Shown: positions 22,493-28,523 of the stretch, piece by piece | How positions within the stretch are numbered: the first letter of the stretch is position 1 | How the letters are laid out: each line of letters starts with the position of its first letter | Origin: a virus | Direction: 5' to 3' (one strand) | DNA length: 39,694 nucleotides | IMG/VR virus record: IMGVR_UViG_3300043100_000068 | Location: 1-39,694 of that record | Translations under genes and position numbers: made by a program | Notes under the pieces: generated by a model | Database searches by the model: none | What the model was told of the DNA's origin: nothing | The model's input: the letters and a program-made list of their open reading frames with translations, nothing else

Positions 22493-22774
22493 CTAGTCGC
22501 TTTCGGTGGGGAGGGCGTAGAACTCGTCGGAGAGGGAGGCAAGCAGCACCTCGTTGGCCCGCTTGATGAGCGCTTCATCGACCGGGGCTTTGTCGCAGAT
22601 CGCCAACGCCTGGAGCGCGATGTTGGCTTGGACTTGGCGTAGGGCGATGGCGGCTTGGGCTTTGGCCGCGGCGAGCTGGGAGTGGGCTTCACGGCGTTGG
22701 ATTGCTTGCTGCATATCCTCGTCTTTCATCAGGAACTGGGCCAGGCCCGAGTCGGGGTCGATCTTGGCAGTCAT
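22493..22774 (-). CDS. Hypothetical helical protein, 93 residues
   Basis: Ala/Gln-rich helix (AHSQLAAAKAQAAIALRQVQ) between a short N-terminal segment and an acidic end. ATG 22774 lies 4 nt after the XRE gene stop with no ribosome site, so coupling is likely. The stop is followed by a hairpin containing CACACGGG/CCCGTGTG (22459-22480) without a T-run. Function unknown. Confidence 0.55.
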   Translation of the reverse strand: MTAKIDPDSGLAQFLMKDEDMQQAIQRREAHSQLAAAKAQAAIALRQVQANIALQALAICDKAPVDEALIKRANEVLLASLSDEFYALPTESD

Positions 22775-22780
22775 GGGAGG

Positions 22781-23011
22781 CTAGTTCGTCACGCGTTGCA
22801 GGTCGTCGGCTGCGGCGGCGAAGACCTCATTGGGGGTGAGGGAGAGGGCCCGAGCGATACGGACGGCGCAGGCCAAGGTGAGGAAGGCAGGGCTCCCGAT
22901 CTCGATGTCACGCAGCGTCCCCGCCGGCACCCGGGAGAGGCGTTCCAACTCCGTGAGGGTGAGGTTGCGGGCCTTGCGGGTCGTCGCAAAGAGCGCTCCG
23001 AGGGTCCGCAT
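22781..23011 (-). CDS. XRE-family helix-turn-helix regulator
   Basis: A 76-residue protein that is a single HTH domain: MRTLGALFATTRKARNLTLT, then ELERLSRVPAGTLRDIEIGS and ALSLTPNEVFAAA. The order of helix 2, turn S-R-V-P, recognition helix and following helices is typical of Cro/C1-type DNA binders. ATG 23011 is chosen; a TTG eight codons earlier is possible. Its first 104 nt overlap the RHH gene in another frame. Probably regulates this operon. Confidence 0.75.
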   Translation of the reverse strand: MRTLGALFATTRKARNLTLTELERLSRVPAGTLRDIEIGSPAFLTLACAVRIARALSLTPNEVFAAAADDLQRVTN

Positions 23012-23165
23012 CGAGCAGCCCCGTAGTCGGGTCAACCGGGATCACCGACCGGGTGAGAATGAGGGCCGCTTGGGCAGAGAGGGAGCGACGATTCGCCGCC
23101 GCACGCTGCCGCAGAAGCGCGAGAGCCCTCGGGCTCAAACCCCGAATCGTCAGATGATCCGCCAT
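22908..23165 (-). CDS. Ribbon-helix-helix (FitA/Arc-like) DNA-binding protein
   Basis: 85 residues from ATG 23165. The N-terminal 40 residues MADHLTIRGLSPRALALLRQ and A-A-A-N-R-R-S-L-S-A-Q-A follow the FitA-type antitoxin fold: a strand, then two helices. The C-terminus is Pro/Gly-rich. No toxin partner such as a PIN domain is visible next to it, so a regulator is more likely than an antitoxin. The last 104 nt overlap the XRE gene. First gene of the late minus-strand operon, after a likely promoter. Confidence 0.6.
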   Translation of the reverse strand: MADHLTIRGLSPRALALLRQRAAANRRSLSAQAALILTRSVIPVDPTTGLLDADPRSALCDDPQGPQPHPHGVGTPLPGAGGDAA

Positions 23166-23170
23166 ACACC

Positions 23171-23204
23171 AGGATATGATGAGGCATTGTGCGTCAGGAG
23201 TCAA
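23171..23204 (-). promoter_or_regulatory. Candidate promoter of the long late operon
   Basis: On the minus strand TTGACT (23199-23204) lies upstream and TATCCT (23171-23176) ends 5 nt before ATG 23165. Spacing between them is 22 bp, so the -35 may serve an overlapping CATCAT -10 at 17 bp instead. No ribosome site precedes the ATG. Confidence 0.4.
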
Positions 23205-23210
23205 GAGACA

Positions 23211-23237
23211 CAAACGCCCCGGGTTTCCCCGAGGCGT
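23211..23237 (-). terminator. Terminator after the Ig-like gene
   Basis: On the minus strand ACGCCTCGGG-GAAA-CCCGGGGCGT, a 10-bp stem with one mismatch and a GNRA tetraloop, is followed by a U-rich run (TTGTGTCTCTT). It separates the Ig-like gene from the RHH-led operon. Confidence 0.7.
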
Positions 23238-23293
23238 CTGTGCAGCGACGCGGCGAGCACACAGGACCCTTCCCGTGTGTCGCCTTCTGTGGG

Positions 23294-24115
23294 TTAGGTA
23301 ACGATGACCGGGACGGTGACGTTGAGACCTGCTTGGTCGGTGATGAGCAAGCTGGTGGTTCCGGGTTGCAGGCGGGTGAGGGTGAAGATGCCCGTGCTGC
23401 CTGAGGCCGGGGTGATCGTGGCGATATTGGGGTTGGCGATCACGCCGGTGTAGATGCCCGCCGAGGCGTTGGATTGGGTTGCCGCGAGGTTGACGGTGGG
23501 GACGGCGGCCGAGAGGGCGACGGTGGCGGGGATGGCGATGACCGTTTGGGTGCCGCCTGTGCCGGGTCCGGTTCCTCCGCCCGCTCCGGTGGTGACCGGA
23601 ACGGTGACCGTGTTCCCTGCCGCATCCGTGAAGGTGAGGCTCGCGGTGCCGGTCGCTCCGGGCACCAAGCTCACCGTGAAGGGCCCGTTCCCGCTTGCCG
23701 GGGTGACGGTCACGATGCTGGGGGCGGAGCTGATCGCAGCCACCGGCGCGCTTGCTCCCGTGAGGCTCACGAGTTGGGTCGAGGCCGTCGCGGTGAGGTT
23801 GAGCGAGGGGGGCGAGGCCGCGATCGTGCCGGGCGGGGTCGTTGTTCCCGTCCCGCCCAGTTGCGCCGTCACCGCCTGGATTTGACTGGTGACCGCCGCA
23901 ACGGCGGTGTTCTGCGGGGTGAAGTCTTGTGACGCTCCCGAGGCGGCGGCTGCCGCCGTCAGGGCGTTGGCGGCCGTGGTCGCGTTGGCGATGGTCGCGT
24001 TGAGTTGGGTGAGTGATGTTGCCATAAGCTTCGTTAGGGTCTCCTCTAGGACGCGTCGGATGAGGGGGTCAAGGACGTCGGTGAAGGCATCCTCGATATA
24101 CTGAGTCAGTGACAC
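23294..24115 (-). CDS. Bacterial Ig-like repeat protein with coiled-coil N-terminus
   Basis: A 273-residue protein from GTG 24115 (starts further upstream are rejected because TACGCT lies exactly 6 nt before). Residues about 1-95 are helical (DAFTDVLDPLIRRVLEETLT, then Thr/Ala/Asn-rich repeats). Two Ig-like domains of about 75 residues follow, each with the order V/I-x-P-A-S-G ... G-x-x-x-L-x-x-x-D-x-x-G-x-x-V-x-V-P-V. Phage Ig-like domains often bind carbohydrate or decorate virions. Monocistronic with own promoter and terminator, so an accessory (moron) gene is plausible. Confidence 0.65.
   Translation of the reverse strand: MSLTQYIEDAFTDVLDPLIRRVLEETLTKLMATSLTQLNATIANATTAANALTAAAAASGASQDFTPQNTAVAAVTSQIQAVTAQLGGTGTTTPPGTIAASPPSLNLTATASTQLVSLTGASAPVAAISSAPSIVTVTPASGNGPFTVSLVPGATGTASLTFTDAAGNTVTVPVTTGAGGGTGPGTGGTQTVIAIPATVALSAAVPTVNLAATQSNASAGIYTGVIANPNIATITPASGSTGIFTLTRLQPGTTSLLITDQAGLNVTVPVIVT
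24097..24102 (+). promoter_or_regulatory. Leaderless -10 for the plus-strand zinc-ribbon gene
   Basis: TATACT followed by exactly six bases and GTG 24109. The -35 is not clear. It lies inside the opposite-strand Ig-like gene. Confidence 0.45.
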
Positions 24116-24480
24116 CACGTCAGCGTAGCACACCAACCCGGGAAAGCAACACGTTCCAAACGACCCCTTGTCTTCCCGGGTGTGAAGGCTGCAGGTCCCT
24201 TGCCGACGATCCCCTGGCGTTCTGGGGGTTCATCCTCGAACAAGCCGCGATCGAGAACCCCAAGGCCGCAGCCTGGAGAGCGAGGAGGGCGCAGGAACGC
24301 GCGGCTCGTTGCGCCGACCCCGCCCTCGCGCACAACCCGCGTTGTCTCCGCTGCAACGACGTGCTGCTGCTCCGGCACGTCAAGCCCCCCAGACGACGCC
24401 GCTTCTGGAGTTGCCCGAACTTCCCGGGCTGCAAAGGAAGTCTCTCGCTTACGTCGCATGCCCACGGCATGACCCTTTGA
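24109..24480 (+). CDS. Zinc-ribbon protein, topoisomerase C-terminal type
   Basis: A 123-residue protein from GTG 24109. It has C-L-P-G-C-E-G-C near residue 21 and, at about 78-108, CLRCNDVLLLRHVKPPRRRR, F-W-S-C and P-G-C-K-G: the C-x2-C...F-x-x-C-x-x-[YF]-P-x-C-x pattern of the zinc ribbon repeated at the end of bacterial topoisomerase I. The middle (AAIENPKAAAWRARRAQERA) is a charged helix. It is free-standing here, so a DNA-binding or single-strand-DNA role is inferred. The C-terminal half lies opposite the first part of the gene-free region. Confidence 0.6.
   Translation: MTPRQRSTPTRESNTFQTTPCLPGCEGCRSLADDPLAFWGFILEQAAIENPKAAAWRARRAQERAARCADPALAHNPRCLRCNDVLLLRHVKPPRRRRFWSCPNFPGCKGSLSLTSHAHGMTL
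24122..24149 (-). promoter_or_regulatory. Leaderless promoter for the Ig-like gene
   Basis: On the minus strand TTGCTT (24144-24149), 16-bp spacer and extended -10 TGCTACGCT, then six bases before GTG 24115. The two start codons 24109(+) and 24115(-) overlap head to head. Confidence 0.5.
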
Positions 24481-25126
24481 CCACGCCCCCGCCCCCACCA
24501 CCGTCGCACAACGCGGCCGAGGTTGTAATGGCTCCTCGGCTCTGCATTCGGAGAATAACACCGTCTCACGGATCACCTGTGCGCCGCTTGCAACAGAAGA
24601 ATACCACTCTGTTGAAAAGCGAAATGGCTTAAATTTTCCTTTTCGGGCGCGGAAGCGCACGACAGCCGTAGGCTGGACCGCACAGAGCGGACAACACGAA
24701 GGGCACGTGACGAGGGAGGGGCTATCCTCTCTGTTCCAGGCACCGAGGGGGCCGACGCCCCTAGCCCTGCCCGGCAGGTCTAGCGGTCGTCCCCCAGCCT
24801 CGGTGCTTGAAGCAGGGGAACGCTCGCTCGACCCACAATGCAAGCAGGCACACGTGTACGTGTGCCTCTGCTGAGGCTGGGTGCGCTTGGCGGAGGCGCA
24901 GGCCCTGTTGGCCTGCTTGCCTCCTCGCCCCCTTGCTTCGCCGTCCTTGCGTCTGTGCTAATCTCGCAGGCGCGCCCGCGTGCCTGGAGGACGTGAAAGC
25001 GTGGTTCATGCTTGCGTTGCTCTCAGCCTGCCTGTAGCGGAAAGGCTAAAGATAGTGTAGTCTCGTTGCAGACGTGAGAACGACGAGCGTTGCCCGCTTG
25101 CGTTGCTCACGAACCGGGAGTGAACC
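24481..25126. other. Gene-free region with strong secondary structure
   Basis: About 646 bp with no convincing gene on either strand. It holds a short AT-rich stretch (24595-24640), a structured block (24737-24881, described separately), and two copies of GCTTGCGTTGCTC (25011-25023 and 25098-25110). A leader containing ACGAACCGGGAG lies just before the ATG at 25127. Candidate locations for an origin of replication or a regulatory RNA. Confidence 0.5.
24737..24881. ncRNA. Candidate structured RNA or DNA element with alternative pairings
   Basis: Stem P1: 24737-24748 with 24798-24809 (12 bp, one wobble), enclosing hairpins P2 (24749-24760, GGGC-CGAC-GCCC) and P3 (24761-24783, eight pairs around one mismatch). 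Alternative stem P4: 24793-24801 with 24873-24881 (9 bp, CCCAGCCTC/GAGGCTGGG), enclosing P5 (24846-24867, nine-bp stem AGGCACACG). P1 and P4 share bases 24798-24801 so they exclude each other. No known riboswitch or tRNA pattern is recognised. Confidence 0.4.
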
Positions 25127-25279
25127 ATGTCTGAAGCGGACTACGAACGCGCGTTAGCGCGACTAGCACGTAGCGTACGCCGTTTGTACGCAAGCGGCCT
25201 ATCCGAGAAACTCATCACGCGTTGGTATGACGCGAGCATGAACGCGCTGAACGCGCGGCGCGACCGGGAGGGAGGCTAA
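25127..25279 (+). CDS. Small basic helical protein, 50 residues
   Basis: ATG 25127 with GGGAG 6 nt upstream; TAA 25277-25279 overlaps the ATG of the amidoligase gene (TAATG). It starts MSEADYERALARLARSVRRL and is a basic helix throughout. Leading gene of the amidoligase operon, so it could be a regulator, a partner or even a modification substrate; none of this is shown. The leader ACGAACCGGGAG is repeated before the gene at 27598. Confidence 0.6.
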   Translation: MSEADYERALARLARSVRRLYASGLSEKLITRWYDASMNALNARRDREGG

Positions 25280-26631
25280 TGCTTCTCCTTCGCCCCGCAG
25301 GCAACCCTGATAGCCCGCTCACCGAATCCGGCGGAGAAGTCAACCGCGACAATTGCGAGTGTTCGTGCGAATTTGACCATTGTCGTGATTCATGTGAAAC
25401 CTGCATACGCCGCAGGCGCTACTACGACGGGGAACGCTGCGACACTTGCACCTTTGGGGAATGCGGATGCCAAGACGATTGCTCCTGCGATTATTGCACC
25501 TGCGAACCGGAAAACGGCGAAGAAGGCTTGCATCCGGCTTCGACCGATGTCCTTCGCATCTTCGGTGCCGAGGTCGATAGCAACGAACCTGGGGCGGTTC
25601 TGCTGGGGGCTGAGGTGGAATTGCATATCCCTGACGGGGACACCCAAGACGCTGTTGACGGCCTGCGGGCAGCATTTGCCGCATCACCCTCCTTCATCGG
25701 GAAAGAAGATGGGAGCATCGGGAACGGCATTGAGATGGTGACGTTGCCCTTGACCCTGGAACAGCATGGGGACCTTGGGAAGGCACTTGCGGCCCATTGG
25801 TTCAGGACGATGGAGAAAACCGCGTCCTGCGGCATGCATGTCCATATCGGCAGAGCAAGCTTTGACACCGAGAACCATCAGGACCGCTTCGCCGAATTCT
25901 TCGGCTTGCACGGCGGAAACCCCGATTGGAACCTGTTTCTTGATCGGCTGTTTCGTCGCGCTTCGAACGGCTTTTGTCGGCGGGAAACCAAAGGCGACGA
26001 TATGCGCCGAGAAGGCAAATACGCCGCCGTCAACTTCTCCAAGCGCAACACCCTGGAAGTCAGAGGGTTTTGGACATGCCAATCCCTTAGCGTGTACATG
26101 GCCAACCTTGAGCTCGTGCTCGCGGTTCGCAATGCAACCGCCAAGGGCTATAGCCGAATCCATGCCTCCTCTCCGACGGCCTTCATGGCATGGGTGGCAA
26201 GCAATGCCGCCACGTACCCGCACCTGGCAAAGCGTCTGACCCTTCGGCATGGGGATTCAGGGAGCGAGCTTTTCGCCCCGTGGTTGCCTGGGCATGGAAC
26301 CGAGGAGCGACCCAACCTCTACGGCATTTCCGGCCCGAACGTGCCGCGCGTTCATGCGTTCTTGCGCGCATTCCGAGCGGGCACGATTCAGGAACGCGAG
26401 GCATCCGCAGGTGTGTGGACCGAACCATTGTCGGCAGCAAAAAACCGTGCCTTCATCGCGGCCCGAGCGGCCGGGCGTGTCGGCGAATGGAACCAGGCAT
26501 GGGAAAATGCGAACTGCGCTGCCTGCCCGATCATCGCGCTGGTTGCCGACGACCTCATCTCGCGGGCGGAGTTTACCCTCCTCACATCCGCGTACGACGC
26601 CTTCATGCCGGAGGTCGCACCATGTGTGTGA
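25279..26631 (+). CDS. Amidoligase (COOH-NH2 ligase) with Cys-rich N-terminal domain
   Basis: A 450-residue protein. Residues 26-75 hold 14 cysteines, in patterns such as C-E-C-S-C and C-S-C-D-Y-C-T-C, a probable multi-metal domain. The catalytic part shows G-A-E-V-E (110-114), K-E-D-G-S-I (142-147) with E-M-V-T-L-P (152-157), and C-G-M-H-V-H-I (184-190), the ordered G-x-E-x-E / D-G-S / E-x-[VT]-x-P / C-G-x-H-V-H motifs of the amidoligase superfamily (glutamine-synthetase-like fold). These enzymes form amide bonds between carboxylates and amines using ATP. The next gene is a class II glutamine amidotransferase. Substrate unknown; peptide or cell-envelope modification is inferred from the family. 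Confidence 0.75.
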   Translation: MLLLRPAGNPDSPLTESGGEVNRDNCECSCEFDHCRDSCETCIRRRRYYDGERCDTCTFGECGCQDDCSCDYCTCEPENGEEGLHPASTDVLRIFGAEVDSNEPGAVLLGAEVELHIPDGDTQDAVDGLRAAFAASPSFIGKEDGSIGNGIEMVTLPLTLEQHGDLGKALAAHWFRTMEKTASCGMHVHIGRASFDTENHQDRFAEFFGLHGGNPDWNLFLDRLFRRASNGFCRRETKGDDMRREGKYAAVNFSKRNTLEVRGFWTCQSLSVYMANLELVLAVRNATAKGYSRIHASSPTAFMAWVASNAATYPHLAKRLTLRHGDSGSELFAPWLPGHGTEERPNLYGISGPNVPRVHAFLRAFRAGTIQEREASAGVWTEPLSAAKNRAFIAARAAGRVGEWNQAWENANCAACPIIALVADDLISRAEFTLLTSAYDAFMPEVAPCV

Positions 26632-27500
26632 TTCTTGCCTGCGGCCCCGGGGTGCCGCTTCCCCCTCCCGAGCATATCGTCAACGCGAATCTCGATAACC
26701 CGCACGGGTGGGGGGTGAGCATCAACCTGCCCAAAGCATGCAGGGTTCATCGCGGCCTGTCACCCGTCGGCACCTGTCGGCGGTGCCGTAGCAGGTCACA
26801 GGTTGCCGTCATGCGGGGGTTTGATACCGGAGCACTCCTCGATGCGGTCGATCGTTTGGAGGCGCTGCGAACGCCTGCGTCAAGCTTGGTGGTTCATTGC
26901 CGGATCGGCACGGGAGGGACCAACACCCTCGATAACACCCACCCGTTCCCGATTACCGACAAGCTTGCTCTGTTTCATAACGGCATCTTCTCGGAAGCAA
27001 CCGTGCCGACGGAAACCAACCCAAAGAAACCGGATAGCTACCACCTGGCAAACGCGATAGCGCCTGCGGTACGACACAACCCCTCATGGATTCATGCCCC
27101 CCTGTTCACGACATGGCTTGACGCCCTCTGCCGACAACCGGCCTACCAAAGCAAAGTGCTCCTCTTGGATGCCGTCTATGGGCAGGTTCTGTACAACCGG
27201 ACGGCCTGGGTTGACGGGGGCGACGGGCGTCTCTATAGCAACGACGGCCCCCTCTGGAGATGGATCGAACAGACGGGACCCTCCCCGTCTGTCGATTGGG
27301 TCAACGAGGACATCGGGACGGCGGGCTATGCCTTCGACCCCTTTGACGACGAGACAAGCGACCTGGGATTCGCGACCTGGAAGGACGATCACGGTCGCTA
27401 CTCACAACGCCGTCGGCTTGAAGACCTTGAGGAGGAAGCCGAAGCCGCCTTCATGCGGGAGAACGAGGACCTCGTTGCCTGCGTCCGGGGCTATGGCTAA
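26622..27500 (+). CDS. Class II glutamine amidotransferase-like protein
   Basis: A 292-residue protein from ATG 26622, overlapping the amidoligase end by 10 nt. Met1-Cys2 (MCVILACGPG) supplies the N-terminal nucleophile of the Ntn class II GATase. Downstream H-C-R-I-G-T-G-G...N-T-H-P-F and L-A-L-F-H-N-G-I-F match the conserved R-x-x-x-x-G / N-x-H-P / H-N-G set. It would release ammonia from glutamine, presumably supplied to the upstream amidoligase. The C-terminal ~100 residues are acidic and without a known domain. Confidence 0.8.
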   Translation: MCVILACGPGVPLPPPEHIVNANLDNPHGWGVSINLPKACRVHRGLSPVGTCRRCRSRSQVAVMRGFDTGALLDAVDRLEALRTPASSLVVHCRIGTGGTNTLDNTHPFPITDKLALFHNGIFSEATVPTETNPKKPDSYHLANAIAPAVRHNPSWIHAPLFTTWLDALCRQPAYQSKVLLLDAVYGQVLYNRTAWVDGGDGRLYSNDGPLWRWIEQTGPSPSVDWVNEDIGTAGYAFDPFDDETSDLGFATWKDDHGRYSQRRRLEDLEEEAEAAFMRENEDLVACVRGYG

Positions 27501-27597
27501 CCCCTCGGACGATACAAACCACAGGGGCGGCCTCAAAACCGCCCTACAGAGCCTTCTAGGCCCCTTTGCGGGCCATTCTACGAACCGGGAGAACCCC

Positions 27598-27789
27598 ATG
27601 AAATTCACCCTAACCCTGACGACCGACAACGACGCCTTCCAACCGGAACCGGGCGACGAAGTAGCCCGAATCCTGCGGGAGGTTGCATCCCGTGTCTTGC
27701 ATGATCGCGATTGTACGGGCAACGCATGGTCAGGAACCGTCCGCGACATCAACGGCAACGCTTGCGGCGCATGGAGTCTGCGGCCATGA
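27598..27789 (+). CDS. Small conserved phage/plasmid-type protein
   Basis: A 63-residue protein with GGGAG upstream. It begins MKFTLTLTTDNDAFQPEPGD, continues E-V-A-R-I-L-R-E-V and ends with D-I-N-G-N-A-C-G-A-W. The M-K-x-T-[LI]-T-[LI]...A-F...E-[VL]-A-R-I-L-R ... D-x-N-G-N-x-x-G pattern recurs in small phage and plasmid proteins of unknown role. Downstream partner overlaps by ATGA. Confidence 0.7.
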   Translation: MKFTLTLTTDNDAFQPEPGDEVARILREVASRVLHDRDCTGNAWSGTVRDINGNACGAWSLRP

Positions 27790-28034
27790 ACGACAACGAG
27801 ACCGCCGCGCGTGAACGCTACCGCCTGGCGCAGGCGGCCTATACGCACGCCTTCACGGCAAGCAAAGACGCCTACCTCGGCTACACCCAAGCGAAGCAGG
27901 CACTCCATGAAGCCGTACAGCCGATTGAGGTCGCCTTGCCGAGCATGGTTGCCCGCGTCGCGGAGGCGCTCGTCGAACGGGAAGCGGCCAAGCTTGCCCT
28001 TGCCGAACTGCTTGGAGCCCCTACCGCTTCCTGA
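27786..28034 (+). CDS. Small helical protein at the end of the amidoligase operon
   Basis: An 82-residue protein from ATG 27786, overlapping the previous stop by 4 nt. It is almost wholly helical, beginning MNDNETAARERYRLAQAAYT and with A-L-V-E-R-E-A-A-K-L-A-L-A-E-L near the end. No motif. It ends 7 nt before the stop of the convergent minus-strand gene (28042). Confidence 0.6.
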   Translation: MNDNETAARERYRLAQAAYTHAFTASKDAYLGYTQAKQALHEAVQPIEVALPSMVARVAEALVEREAAKLALAELLGAPTAS

Positions 28035-28041
28035 CCCAGAC

Positions 28042-28254
28042 CTAGCGACGAACAGGCTTGGGTCCTGTTCGTTCGCCGCCCGTAGGGCTTTCCGGGGTGA
28101 AGCACCCGCTCCAATCAAGCACCGCCTCCCGAACCGCCTCGCCCGGAACGTGCGGCCACGCGGCCTCGAACCCGTGCCGGTGCAACGCCTCGGCCATAAG
28201 CGACCCGTACCAGGCGCTGATCGAGGTCCCCGGCTTCCCGACGGCAGAGGCCAA
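28042..28254 (-). CDS. Small protein at the end of the recombination operon
   Basis: 70 residues from TTG 28254, MASAVGKPGTSISAWYGSLM onward. The frame is open further upstream and reads P-H-V-A-P-Y-K-A-I-P-C-V-E-L before this point, which looks coding. The nearest candidate start there is CTG 28320, which overlaps the upstream TGA as CTGA and has GAGGAA just before it. A start at either codon is possible. Unknown family. Confidence 0.5.
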   Translation of the reverse strand: MASAVGKPGTSISAWYGSLMAEALHRHGFEAAWPHVPGEAVREAVLDWSGCFTPESPTGGERTGPKPVRR

Positions 28255-28316
28255 CTCAACGCACGGAATCGCCTTGTAGGGAGCGACATGAGGCGGGGGC
28301 GTCGGAGGGAGCAGAC

Positions 28317-28523
28317 TCAGGGTTTCCTCACGAGAAGCGTGCCGTGCCGGCAGGCGATCGACCCAAGCAACCGCTCGGAAAGGTCGTACAAGGGCGTCCA
28401 GGCCCCGTCACAGGCAAGGTGCAGGCGTGTCCGTGCAGGCTGGTCGGGCGCAAGAATCGCATCGGTCACATGACAAGGCGGCTCATGCTTGGCTCCGATG
28501 GCAGAACAGGGCGTCGGCGTCAT
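28317..28523 (-). CDS. Small hypothetical protein, 68 residues
   Basis: ATG 28523 overlaps the annealing-protein stop by ATGA. It begins MTPTPCSAIGAKHEPPCHVT and has a Cys/His content (C6, C17, H18, C38, C58, H60) that could bind metal. Strand-rich C-terminus. Function unknown; a part of the recombination operon by coupling. Confidence 0.55.
   Translation of the reverse strand: MTPTPCSAIGAKHEPPCHVTDAILAPDQPARTRLHLACDGAWTPLYDLSERLLGSIACRHGTLLVRKP

Noticed and set aside
24740-24806. tRNA gene suspected from a cloverleaf-like fold
   Set aside because: No T-loop GGTTCGA-type box, no anticodon arm and a 12-bp closing stem; not a tRNA.
24106-24843. 245-codon minus-strand open frame over the gene-free region
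   Set aside because: Composition is irregular, it crosses the hairpin block and the promoters, and it has no ribosome site.
24807-25037. Plus-strand 76-codon Cys-rich open frame
   Set aside because: Lies over the perfect hairpin at 24846-24867 and has no ribosome site; the Cys content follows from repeated TGC in the DNA.
26190-26621. Upstream extension of the amidotransferase frame
   Set aside because: It lies in the amidoligase gene and would bury the Cys2 nucleophile; the ATG at 26622 is required for activity.
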